Source: a virus
IMG/VR virus record: IMGVR_UViG_3300042888_002152
Span: 1-50,467 of that record
Strand: one strand, 5' to 3'
DNA: 50,467 nt
Shown: positions 26,519 to 34,597 of the stretch, piece by piece
Numbering within the stretch: the stretch's first letter is position 1
Layout: each line of letters opens with the position of its first letter
Translations under genes and position numbers: made by a program
Notes under the pieces: generated by a model
The model's database searches: none
The model's input: only the letters and a program-made list of their open reading frames with translations
What the model was told of the DNA's origin: nothing

Positions 26519-26958
26519 ACTTAGAACAAAGAGAAACCATCAACAGAATCAGTTCTGCGGCACAAAGAAAAATTTGGGTCACATTCCAAAAGGAAGGCAT
26601 TCATTGCTATCCAGCAGCTGCTACAGATCCTGCATTGGCCACAGGAGACGAATATGATGTTTCGTTCCTCGGTACTCCGCATAGACACATCTTCCACTTT
26701 AAAGTTTGGATAGATGTGTTTCATAATGATCGAGACATTGAATTTATTCAGTTCAAACGCTGGTTGGAAAATCTCTACAAAGATGCTATACTAGCATTAG
26801 ACTACAAAAGTTGTGAGATGATTGCAGATGACCTATATATACAAATAGCCAGCAGATATCCCAATCGTGCTGTGTGGATCGAAGTGTCCGAAGATGGTGA
26901 GAACGGATGCTTGATCAAATATGAACTTTCTCGCCCTAATCTTAACATTACTATTTAA
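26515..26958 (+). CDS. T-fold protein, QueD/6-pyruvoyl-tetrahydropterin-synthase-like
   Basis: 147 residues. P-H56-R-H58-I-F-H-F-K-V followed by I-E-F-I-Q-F-K-R-W-L and A-L-D-Y-K-S-C-E-M-I-A matches the order of QueD/PTPS: metal-binding His pair, strand, first helix, L-D-H/Y, then the S-x-E-x-(I/L)-A helix. The final V-S-E-D-G-E-N-G matches the strand carrying the conserved Glu. The catalytic Cys of QueD is not obvious, so the chemistry may differ. It is in the dpdA string and separate from the clear QueD gene at 38108. The fold assignment is by eye. Confidence 0.5.
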   Translation: MNLEQRETINRISSAAQRKIWVTFQKEGIHCYPAAATDPALATGDEYDVSFLGTPHRHIFHFKVWIDVFHNDRDIEFIQFKRWLENLYKDAILALDYKSCEMIADDLYIQIASRYPNRAVWIEVSEDGENGCLIKYELSRPNLNITI

Positions 26959-28186
26959 ATTGCTTAAATTTCACAAGCTACTGCCGTCTGATCCTAGTCA
27001 ATATTTCTGTATTGCACCATTTCAGAGTATGAGGCAAAACGCATATGGACGTAACAGTCCGTGTGCGTTTGGTGCTGGCGAATGGCATCACGGTCACTTA
27101 ACTCCGGCAGAGCGTTGGGATAGTCTAGAGCTTAATAATCTTAGACAGGCCTTTGTCAATGGCGAGAAACCAGCTGAATGCCATCGTTGTTGGGCCGAAG
27201 AAGATGCTGGTAAAGTTAGTTTGCGTCAACGACAATACGAATACTTTCCAAACGATTATAAAGATTTTATATTGACTGGACAGTGGGAACACGGTCCAAA
27301 AACTGCAGTGTTTAAAACCAGTAATGTTTGCAATCTGGCTTGTCGTAGTTGCGGAGGTTGGGATACCAACACTTATACTCGAGAAGGTCAGGAATATGTT
27401 AACATCTATAATACAACAGTAGACGGAAAACCCCATAATAGATTCATTCCAATTTTGCCGCCCAAGCACATGGATTTTATGCAGTACCGTGATATTGCTA
27501 ACAATTTAGAAAAAATAGATTTTTTCGGTGGCGAGCCATTTTTAAATATCACACAACTAGATCTATTAGAATATCTTGTTGAGCAGGGTTTAAGTAAAAA
27601 GATTACTTTATTCTACAGTACCAATTGTACTAATATGGCTACATCAAGATTAAAACGTGTCTGGAGCAAGTTCAAGCGCATTGAGATATCAATGAGTATT
27701 GATGGCATTGGTGATCAGTTTGAATACTTACGTTGGCCAGGACAATGGAACACTGCCAAGGATGTTATGCAAGATATGCTAGATTTACAAAATCAGATTG
27801 ATGCAGAAGTATACACCATGGCCAGTACCACTATCAGCAATATGAATGTATACTACACCGATCAAACATACACTTGGCTAAAAGAACAAATTGGCAATGT
27901 CTACATCAACATGGTAAATTCCCCTAGCTATTTGTCTTTACATATAATGCCAGATAATGTAAAATCAAGTATAAGAAGCTTTGTCAAGAACCCGGAAGTG
28001 CTAGGGTATATTGACATACAATTGTCAAACCCACTATCATGGAAGCAATTTATTATTTGGATGAAAAGACAAGATATATACCGTAACCAAGATTTCTCAA
28101 CTGTCTTTCCAGAATTTTTTGACATTGTCAACGATGACTGGAACTCAATAACTGATTTATCAGAACAAAACTTTTATCAACTATAA
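26921..28186 (+). CDS. Radical SAM enzyme
   Basis: 421 residues from the first ATG. C137-x3-C141-x2-C144 (V-C-N-L-A-C-R-S-C) is the 4Fe-4S/SAM motif, and D-F-F-G-G-E-P-F is the G-G-E motif. An N-terminal Cys group (F-C-I-A-P-F, S-P-C, E-C-H-R-C) may bind a second cluster. The ATG overlaps the preceding gene by 38 bases and gives a hydrophobic leader; a TTG at 26960 is an alternative start just before the conserved part. Radical SAM enzymes catalyse varied carbon-centred reactions; the substrate is unknown, though the setting suggests base or sugar modification. Confidence 0.75.
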   Translation: MNFLALILTLLFKLLKFHKLLPSDPSQYFCIAPFQSMRQNAYGRNSPCAFGAGEWHHGHLTPAERWDSLELNNLRQAFVNGEKPAECHRCWAEEDAGKVSLRQRQYEYFPNDYKDFILTGQWEHGPKTAVFKTSNVCNLACRSCGGWDTNTYTREGQEYVNIYNTTVDGKPHNRFIPILPPKHMDFMQYRDIANNLEKIDFFGGEPFLNITQLDLLEYLVEQGLSKKITLFYSTNCTNMATSRLKRVWSKFKRIEISMSIDGIGDQFEYLRWPGQWNTAKDVMQDMLDLQNQIDAEVYTMASTTISNMNVYYTDQTYTWLKEQIGNVYINMVNSPSYLSLHIMPDNVKSSIRSFVKNPEVLGYIDIQLSNPLSWKQFIIWMKRQDIYRNQDFSTVFPEFFDIVNDDWNSITDLSEQNFYQL

Positions 28187-28205
28187 TCAAAAGGATAATC
28201 ATACT

Positions 28206-28433
28206 ATGGCCAAATTTGACATCAAACCAAACCCACGTGTTCAACCAATTTTTGAAGATCTCGAACGGTTTTTGGAATTTTGCCAAGACTACGGATATCG
28301 TTACAACGAGAGCGATCTTTACAACTTCAAAAGCTATGCCTGGCAACAGTTTAACAAATGGCATCAAGGCAAAAATGCCAAGAACATGTGGAGTGAGGAC
28401 GGTCGTAGATTTGCAGGATATCGTTCTGCATGA
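28206..28433 (+). CDS. Unknown 75-residue protein
   Basis: Small, aromatic and charged (F-E-D-L-E-R-F-L-E-F-C-Q-D-Y-G-Y, W-Q-Q-F-N-K-W), likely helical. It has an AAAGGA ribosome site and overlaps the following gene by ATGA. No family recognised. Confidence 0.55.
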   Translation: MAKFDIKPNPRVQPIFEDLERFLEFCQDYGYRYNESDLYNFKSYAWQQFNKWHQGKNAKNMWSEDGRRFAGYRSA

Positions 28434-29323
28434 TCCATGTGTTCTTTGATTGCGGGTCTTTTGGTAGTACCATAGAATCAGTGCTACACAATTACACCGA
28501 TCATAGTGTACCAATTGACTCTAAAATCTTAGATGATGGGTCTATGCATTCGTTTGTTAAAGAACAACATGTGACAAATGTCAATATCTTGGATCATTTC
28601 CTTAAACATGATACGCCTAATAGTAATGCCATTACTACGCCAACGTATCCGTTTAAGGAATTTAAACTTCCTACGATACTCGAGCATTTTTCATTGATCA
28701 AGTCCTGGCCAACAGATACGAAAATCCTAGTATTCCAACCAGACCTCAGAGCATGTGAACTAAACTTGTTGTTTAAGTATCACAAGGTCTGCATCAGTTA
28801 CATGAATACCGGACTTGATATTATCGTTGGTGACAATCAACACAACATTGTGAATTGGAATCAAGACTACACTCATTGGTCGCAGATGAAAACCTGGGAA
28901 CTAAGAGAATGGCTGAGTCTATTTTACACAGGGTTTGTGCAGGAGTTCATTGATGCTCAACATCAGGTACCCGATGATTGGTTAAAACTTACCAATACCA
29001 ATATCTTGTACAATACCAAAGAATCGTTGCTCAAAATAATACATCACTGTGAGTTAACCAACACCAAAGATCTTACCGAGTTTGTAACTGAATGGCAACA
29101 GGCACAGAAATACATTGTGGACGAGTTTGAATTGTTAGACCAGATTATTGATTGTGCCATTACCAATCAACCATTGGAGTGGCAACCTATCAACATCATA
29201 GCAGAAGCCATTGTGCAACAACGACTGAGAGCAAACGGTTATGAGATTCGGTGTGATGGGCTTGACAAATTCCCAACTGATGCTATAATGTTCAATAAAC
29301 TACTAGAGAAAGTACCCCAATGA
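28430..29323 (+). CDS. Unknown protein, possibly sulfotransferase-like
   Basis: 297 residues. The opening strand and loop I-H-V-F-F-D-C-G-S-F-G-S-T-I-E resembles a P-loop of the kind that binds PAPS in sulfotransferases, but no second motif confirms this. The rest is a mixed alpha/beta protein with a helical C-terminal half. It is coupled by ATGA to the glycosyltransferase gene that follows, so a modifying role on a sugar is possible. Confidence 0.4.
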   Translation: MIHVFFDCGSFGSTIESVLHNYTDHSVPIDSKILDDGSMHSFVKEQHVTNVNILDHFLKHDTPNSNAITTPTYPFKEFKLPTILEHFSLIKSWPTDTKILVFQPDLRACELNLLFKYHKVCISYMNTGLDIIVGDNQHNIVNWNQDYTHWSQMKTWELREWLSLFYTGFVQEFIDAQHQVPDDWLKLTNTNILYNTKESLLKIIHHCELTNTKDLTEFVTEWQQAQKYIVDEFELLDQIIDCAITNQPLEWQPINIIAEAIVQQRLRANGYEIRCDGLDKFPTDAIMFNKLLEKVPQ

Positions 29324-30522
29324 GAAAACTATACTACATGGGCTTGGAAAGTTACGAAGCCCGTTACACCCTACAACTGACAGAATGGAACCGACGTGTG
29401 TTTGACCGCAGAGGTCTTGACGTTGTGTACGTTCCGGGTACAACTATTGACAATAGTCAAGCTATTTCGGTAGGACAGGTGCTGGACGCACATGGACGCA
29501 GTTATTTTGGCATGAGCCAAATGATGAACCTGGTTCAGTTAATGAAAAACGGAGAGGTCACATATGAAGATGTTATCTACTTTGAAGACATGTTTCAACC
29601 CGGAATTGAGTCCCTTCCTTACATATTTGATCAGATCCCTGCTGATCAGCGGCCTCGTGTGTACGTGCGCTGTCTTGCTCAGTCCATTGATCCTGATGAC
29701 TTCGTACATGTATGGGGTATGGCAAAATGGATGGGACTCTACGAACAAATGGTTAATGAGTTTGTGGACGGAGTTCTTGCCACCAACGAAGAGATGGTTG
29801 CTCATATGCGTATTGCCGGCTGGAGTGCTTCTATATACAATATCAGTGGGTTGGCATTTGGCAAAGAGGAAGTTCTAGAACGCATTGGCGGTGCAGATAA
29901 TGTACAACCATTTAACAATCGTACACAACGTGTGGGATTTGCTGCAAGGTTTGATCAAGAAAAGCAACCTGACTTTTATATGGACTTGATTGAGATGTGG
30001 CATGCGCAAGGTCCGTATCCTGTAGAATTTGCTATATTCTCCGGTGGGCCATTGCGTAGCAACAATCGAAAATTTATAGATCGTGCAGATGATTTGGCCC
30101 GTCAAGGCAAGTTAAAAATTTACGATAATCTAAGCAAGAACGATTACTATGCTCTCCTTAACGATACTCGTGTGTTGTTTAACTGTGCTTTACAAGACTG
30201 GGTCTCCAACACTGTTAGCGAAGCAGATACCCTTGGAGCCAATGTACTATATCCTGCTTACCGCAGTTTTCCTGAGACTTTTGCAAATGACCCTAACAGG
30301 CTCTACATTCCTTGGAGCATAGATGATGCTTATACGAAACTGCATAATTTACTAGAACGCCCACATCATAATATGGGTTTGATTTCAGACTGGAATGACG
30401 GCACAATTGATCGGGTAGTCGATATCTTACAAGGCAACGGTGAGCAGTGGAATCGTAGTGGTAACAGATATAGAGATCATGTGCCGCATGAAAAATATCA
30501 AGTGGTAAAGGTTGAACAATGA
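29320..30522 (+). CDS. GT-B fold glycosyltransferase
   Basis: 400 residues. The second half has the GT4-like order: V-G-F-A-A-R-F-D-Q-E-K-Q-P start of the donor domain, F-A-I-F-S-G-G, the L-S-K-N-D-Y-Y-A-L-L segment, and S-N-T-V-S-E-A-D near the expected donor-binding E-x7-E region. The first half is a Rossmann-type acceptor domain. It overlaps the galE-type gene by ATGA. The sugar is likely supplied by the neighbouring epimerases; the acceptor is unknown. Confidence 0.7.
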   Translation: MRKLYYMGLESYEARYTLQLTEWNRRVFDRRGLDVVYVPGTTIDNSQAISVGQVLDAHGRSYFGMSQMMNLVQLMKNGEVTYEDVIYFEDMFQPGIESLPYIFDQIPADQRPRVYVRCLAQSIDPDDFVHVWGMAKWMGLYEQMVNEFVDGVLATNEEMVAHMRIAGWSASIYNISGLAFGKEEVLERIGGADNVQPFNNRTQRVGFAARFDQEKQPDFYMDLIEMWHAQGPYPVEFAIFSGGPLRSNNRKFIDRADDLARQGKLKIYDNLSKNDYYALLNDTRVLFNCALQDWVSNTVSEADTLGANVLYPAYRSFPETFANDPNRLYIPWSIDDAYTKLHNLLERPHHNMGLISDWNDGTIDRVVDILQGNGEQWNRSGNRYRDHVPHEKYQVVKVEQ

Positions 30523-31457
30523 TTATAGTAACAGGTGCGTCAGGATTTATCGGCGGAGTAATGTCATTGAAATTAAAAGATGCAGGATATTCAGTTATCG
30601 GAATTGATCGCCGTCCGTGCCCAGATCATTTAAAATTTTGTTTTGATCAATTCATTGAGTCAGATTTTGTTGATGTTTTAGAATTCATTGGCAATTCCGA
30701 TGCCGATATCGTAATCCATTGTGCCGGTAGTAGTTTGGTTGGTCCTAGTGTGACCGACCCTAAAGAATACTATAATAATAACATAGTTAAAACATTGGCA
30801 TTATTAGACATCATGGTAAAGCATGCACCTGACACTAGACTTATGTTTAGTTCAAGTGCAGCAGTATACGGCATACCTATTATGACACCTTGCAGTGAAG
30901 TTGATCCGTGCGAACCTATTAGCCCCTATGGTGAAACTAAACTGGCAATTGAATGGATATTGAAAGCATATAATCGGGCGTATAATTTAGATTACATAGC
31001 GTTTCGTTATTTCAATGCAGCCGGCGCAGATACACTAGGACGGCACGGTCAAGAACCAGGTGCTACTCATATTATTGCTCGTGCATTGGAAAGCATTAAA
31101 AATAAAACAGATTTTACTTTGTATGGAAACAATTATGAAACTCCTGACGGAACTTGTATTCGTGATTATGTTCACGTTGATGACATAGCATCAGCCCATA
31201 TTGCGGCGTTTGATAGAAAAATACCAGCTGGAGTTTATAATATTGGCACTGATAGAGGTATTAGTAATTTAGAAATACTAAATGAAATTACAACTGTAAC
31301 TGGTATTGAATTTCCTATAGTTTTTAAAGATAAAAGACCCGGAGATCCTGCAATATTAGTAAGTGAGGCCGATAAATTCCAAAAGACAACAGGATGGCAA
31401 TCTAAACACACACTTACAGATATTATTAGTCATGCATGGAAATGGTATAATTTATGA
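30519..31457 (+). CDS. galE: UDP-glucose 4-epimerase-type enzyme
   Basis: 312 residues of the extended SDR family. It has the NAD loop T-G-A-S-G-F-I-G-G at the start, S-S-S-A-A-V-Y-G, catalytic Y137-x3-K141, and R-Y-F-N-A-A-G-A-D, which is strongly GalE-like, followed by C-I-R-D-Y-V-H-V-D-D. It would interconvert UDP-glucose and UDP-galactose or the N-acetyl forms. Overlaps on both sides show it is part of the sugar gene string. Exact sugar specificity cannot be read from sequence. Confidence 0.85.
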   Translation: MIIVTGASGFIGGVMSLKLKDAGYSVIGIDRRPCPDHLKFCFDQFIESDFVDVLEFIGNSDADIVIHCAGSSLVGPSVTDPKEYYNNNIVKTLALLDIMVKHAPDTRLMFSSSAAVYGIPIMTPCSEVDPCEPISPYGETKLAIEWILKAYNRAYNLDYIAFRYFNAAGADTLGRHGQEPGATHIIARALESIKNKTDFTLYGNNYETPDGTCIRDYVHVDDIASAHIAAFDRKIPAGVYNIGTDRGISNLEILNEITTVTGIEFPIVFKDKRPGDPAILVSEADKFQKTTGWQSKHTLTDIISHAWKWYNL

Positions 31458-32476
31458 ATCCAAATCTATCAAATAATCAGGTGTTTGCACAATTATTAAG
31501 TATACTGCCAGGAGAACATAAAAGATGTATTCCAATAGGTAGTCAGTTTCCTGATGATATTTTAAAAACACTGGATAAAATCACAGGCCCTGTTGACACT
31601 GTACTACTAACCAACGGAGATGTTTGGAGATATGTTGATACAACAGAAAAAATATTTAATCACCCTAATTTAAAAAATAAAAATATTTTTTTACAAACGT
31701 TGGGATACACCAACACTAAATTTGATGCTAGATGTTGGGAAATATCGTATCCATTATATTATTGGAGGATGCAAAAAACATTGAATCCGTTTACTAATAA
31801 GTCCAGCGGCCTGACATATGGATTTAGCTGCTTAAACAACACTGACAATATTCACAGAACATTATTAGGGTATAATTTATATAAAAATAATTTATTAAAT
31901 GATATTATTTTTTCACAGAATATTATAGGCGACAGCTATGCAATTACTCGAGTTGAGCAAGATGCAAAAATCTTAAATCTTGAACATTTTGAAAAATATA
32001 AAAGTTTATTGCCTATTCGATACATCGAGCCGCCTGACTCGGCGTCAGATGTAAATTTTGCTAACAACAATTTAATTAGTCATGATGCCTACACCAAGGC
32101 CTATTGTAATATTGTAACTGAATCTGAATGTGAAGAATATCCATACAGTAGAAACATAAGTATAAATGTCAATACAGAAAAAAGTTATAAACCATTCCTG
32201 GCTGGGCAGGTCCCCATCATGCTGGCGCCTCGTGGACATATTGACTATCTCAAAGGATTAGGGTTTGAGATGATGGAGGATTTACTACCAATGGGCTTTG
32301 ATCAAATGCCAGTGCTGCAAAAGATTGAAAATATTATCACCACAGTGGCCAAGGGTAAAGATTTCATTGAAAATTTTTATTTTAATCATTTAAGAGAAAT
32401 TAAACACAACTATGAACTTATTAATAGTACCAAAGTTGAAGAACTGGTATATAAAAGAATTAAAGATATAATTTGA
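31454..32476 (+). CDS. GT10-like glycosyltransferase candidate
   Basis: 340 residues, AT-rich. The C-terminal part has T-E-K-S-Y-K-P-F-L-A-G-Q-V-P-I-M, the GT10 donor-binding motif also seen in the protein at 15670-16749. Downstream L-K-G-L-G-F-E-M agrees with L-K-D-L-G-L-S-V there. The N-terminal half is divergent. It lies between galE and a DegT-like gene. A sugar transfer role is inferred from one motif plus the context. Confidence 0.55.
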   Translation: MNPNLSNNQVFAQLLSILPGEHKRCIPIGSQFPDDILKTLDKITGPVDTVLLTNGDVWRYVDTTEKIFNHPNLKNKNIFLQTLGYTNTKFDARCWEISYPLYYWRMQKTLNPFTNKSSGLTYGFSCLNNTDNIHRTLLGYNLYKNNLLNDIIFSQNIIGDSYAITRVEQDAKILNLEHFEKYKSLLPIRYIEPPDSASDVNFANNNLISHDAYTKAYCNIVTESECEEYPYSRNISINVNTEKSYKPFLAGQVPIMLAPRGHIDYLKGLGFEMMEDLLPMGFDQMPVLQKIENIITTVAKGKDFIENFYFNHLREIKHNYELINSTKVEELVYKRIKDII

Positions 32477-32485
32477 AAAATATAA

Positions 32486-33085
32486 ATGAGCTTTGATAAA
32501 ATACTAAAATTTGAACAATCGTTGTCTGAGTTTACCGGCGCACCTTATGCAATCATGACGGATTGTTGCACCCATGCAATTGAGCTATGCCTGCGCTATG
32601 ACCAAGTCAAGGAGTGTGAGTTAACTCCCTACACTTATTTAAGTATTCCTATGACCATGCATAAACTGGGCATCAACTACACTTATCAAGATCACGAATG
32701 GCAACGCTGGGTTGGTGAATATCCCATTGTGGGCACACGTATTTGGGACAGTGCTCGAAGGTTGCAACACAACATGTATCGTCCCGGAACCATGCAATGT
32801 CTAAGTTTTGGACACGGAAAACCTTTACATATAGGCCGCGGTGGTGCTATACTGTTAGATGATGAAAAGGCTTATAACACTATTCTGCAACAAAGATATG
32901 ACGGCAGAAACTTGACAGTTAGTCCCTGGGAAACCCAAAAGACTTTTAGAGTTGGCTATCATTACAAACCTACTATCGAAGAAGCGGAACAGGGACTGGC
33001 TTCATTAGAAGTTCTAAAAGAGCTGCAACCAGAACCTAAATTTGTTGCTTATCCAGATTTGCGAAATATTGTCATAATACCTTAA
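32486..33085 (+). CDS. Short DegT/DnrJ/EryC1-type aminotransferase homologue
   Basis: 199 residues, about half the usual ~380. It keeps the N-terminal and core signatures: C-C-T-H-A-I-E-L-C-L for the cofactor phosphate region and S-F-G-H-G-K112 followed by G-R-G-G-A-I-L-L, the PLP-lysine context. The C-terminal domain is missing. It is compact rather than broken, since the frame is open, and it may act as a reduced enzyme or a binding protein. It follows the GT10-like gene with a 9-base gap. Confidence 0.65.
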   Translation: MSFDKILKFEQSLSEFTGAPYAIMTDCCTHAIELCLRYDQVKECELTPYTYLSIPMTMHKLGINYTYQDHEWQRWVGEYPIVGTRIWDSARRLQHNMYRPGTMQCLSFGHGKPLHIGRGGAILLDDEKAYNTILQQRYDGRNLTVSPWETQKTFRVGYHYKPTIEEAEQGLASLEVLKELQPEPKFVAYPDLRNIVIIP

Positions 33086-33094
33086 GCAAAAATC

Positions 33095-33631
33095 ATGCTA
33101 TCTAAAATTCATATTGACATCGACTTTGGCATTTTTATAAATGCAGATTATACCACTCACTCTGGTAGTTGTATTAAACATCAAGTTTACGAACTCACTG
33201 ATGTACACAAAGAGTATGGCGGGTTTCCTAAATCATACTGCTTAGAAAATACACTAATACACCAACTTTGGTGGAGTCCGGAGCAAATTGATTACAACTC
33301 TATTGGAGAAAAACTTGGCATTGAAGTAGTTACAGTGAGTACAATTTTACAACCTCCTGGCTGCGTAGTTCCGTTGCATAGAGATACGTTTTATCAAATT
33401 AATAAAAAATATCCAGATCGAAAAGAGCGTAAAGTTAGGGCAAACATATATCTTGAAGATTATAAATTAGGCCATTTGATTCAATATCAATCTGATTCTG
33501 GGTACAGTACCGATGTTGACTGGAAAGCAGGTGATGGATTTATTTGGGATAACGAAGTACTGCATTTAAGTGCAAACGCAGGTATGCAAGACAAATATAC
33601 ATTACAGGTATCTGGATTTTTAAAGTCTTGA
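33095..33631 (+). CDS. 2-oxoglutarate/Fe(II) dioxygenase-like protein
   Basis: 178 residues of cupin-like pattern. H95-R-D97 in V-P-L-H-R-D-T-F and H157 in E-V-L-H-L-S-A-N make the H-x-D...H iron triad of aspartyl hydroxylase/2OG oxygenases. Between them R-A-N-I-Y-L-E-D and W-K-A-G-D-G-F-I-W are typical strands. The 2OG-binding Arg usually ~10 residues after the second His is not obvious. It may hydroxylate a protein, sugar or small molecule. Confidence 0.6.
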   Translation: MLSKIHIDIDFGIFINADYTTHSGSCIKHQVYELTDVHKEYGGFPKSYCLENTLIHQLWWSPEQIDYNSIGEKLGIEVVTVSTILQPPGCVVPLHRDTFYQINKKYPDRKERKVRANIYLEDYKLGHLIQYQSDSGYSTDVDWKAGDGFIWDNEVLHLSANAGMQDKYTLQVSGFLKS

Positions 33632-33656
33632 CTTTTAGATCTAAATACATTACAAT
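33628..33656 (+). promoter_or_regulatory. Overlapping sigma70 promoter and TAAATA box before folE
   Basis: TTGACT (33628-33633), 17-base spacer, TACAAT (33651-33656). The spacer holds CTAAATAC (TAAATA at 33642-33647), as in the clamp promoter. The -35 overlaps the stop codon of the upstream gene. Confidence 0.6.
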
Positions 33657-33696
33657 TAACAAATGCCATCCACGGCTATAACTCGGAGAACAATAA

Positions 33697-34533
33697 TTGA
33701 CAAAAGAATTCACACCAGATTCAGTATTCCATTCAGATACAGATAACAAATTTGTACCAGACAAATTCGAACCTCTAGGTAAAGAGGTGTACGTTAAAAC
33801 AGAAACAGGCCTAGATGCCATGGCCGGAGATGGCGGCTATGAAGAATCATACCTGGGCAATGCCATTCGCTTTAAAATGCAACGTGATAAAAAACGTTTC
33901 TGGGCAGGTGATAACATCAGCGATTATGTTAGCGAAGCCGACAAAGATGTCCTAATCAACGAAGCCGCAGAAGCATTTGAACTAGTGCTGGATCGATTGC
34001 TCATTGATCGCGAAACCGATCCCAACTCAAAAGGCACAGCCAAGCGATTGGCCAAAATGTATTTTAACGAAATAATGGCAGGAAGATATGAACCAGCACC
34101 CGACGCAACAGCATTTCCAAACGACAGCGAAGACCGATACACCGGAATGCTTGTGGTACGTAGTGAGCTTCGCAGTATGTGCAGTCATCACCACCAACCT
34201 GTCAGTGGCGTTGCTTATATCGGGATTCTTGCCGCTCAAAAGCTCATTGGCCTTAGCAAGTACACTCGTATTGCTCAGTGGTGTGCTCGTCGTGGCACAC
34301 TACAGGAAGAACTGTGTAACGACATTGCAAGAGAAATTGAAAAGGCCACAGGTGCAACAGACCTAGGTGTTTATATTCAAGCAGTACATGGATGTTGCGA
34401 AAACCGCGGCATCATGGCACACAGCAGTTTGACTCAAACTACAGTGCTAAAAGGTGCATTTAATACTGATCAAAGTACCAAAAAAGAGTTCTTTGATAAT
34501 ATCAAACTGCAACAAGAGTTTGCACCTAGATAA
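33697..34533 (+). CDS. folE: GTP cyclohydrolase I
   Basis: 278 residues. FolE turns GTP into dihydroneopterin triphosphate, the first step to preQ0. Zinc ligands are C162 and H165 in M-C-S-H-H-H-Q-P-V-S-G, and C233/C234 in G-C-C-E-N-R-G-I. I-G-L-S-K, close to the family I-G-L-S-K motif, is present. The first ~75 residues are an extra extension. It starts at TTG with a CGGAG ribosome site, like the polymerase gene. A sigma70 promoter lies upstream. With queD, queE and dpdA in the window, the product most likely serves DNA modification. Confidence 0.9.
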   Translation: MTKEFTPDSVFHSDTDNKFVPDKFEPLGKEVYVKTETGLDAMAGDGGYEESYLGNAIRFKMQRDKKRFWAGDNISDYVSEADKDVLINEAAEAFELVLDRLLIDRETDPNSKGTAKRLAKMYFNEIMAGRYEPAPDATAFPNDSEDRYTGMLVVRSELRSMCSHHHQPVSGVAYIGILAAQKLIGLSKYTRIAQWCARRGTLQEELCNDIAREIEKATGATDLGVYIQAVHGCCENRGIMAHSSLTQTTVLKGAFNTDQSTKKEFFDNIKLQQEFAPR

Positions 34534-34538
34534 TTTGG

Positions 34539-34567
34539 TTGACTTAAAAATAACTCTATTGTATAAT
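34539..34567 (+). promoter_or_regulatory. Strong sigma70-type promoter before the subtilisin gene
   Basis: TTGACT (34539-34544), 17-base spacer, TATAAT (34562-34567), nearly perfect consensus. CTCTATT/AATAGAG (34554-34560 and 34565-34571) also makes an inverted repeat over the -10, which could be an operator. Confidence 0.7.
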
Positions 34568-34597
34568 AGAGTATCATAACTTTAATTGGGAGATTCC

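Noticed and set aside
34586-34597. TTG start for the subtilisin
   Set aside because: It lies over the GGGAG ribosome site and would place acidic residues before the signal peptide; GTG at 34598 fits better.
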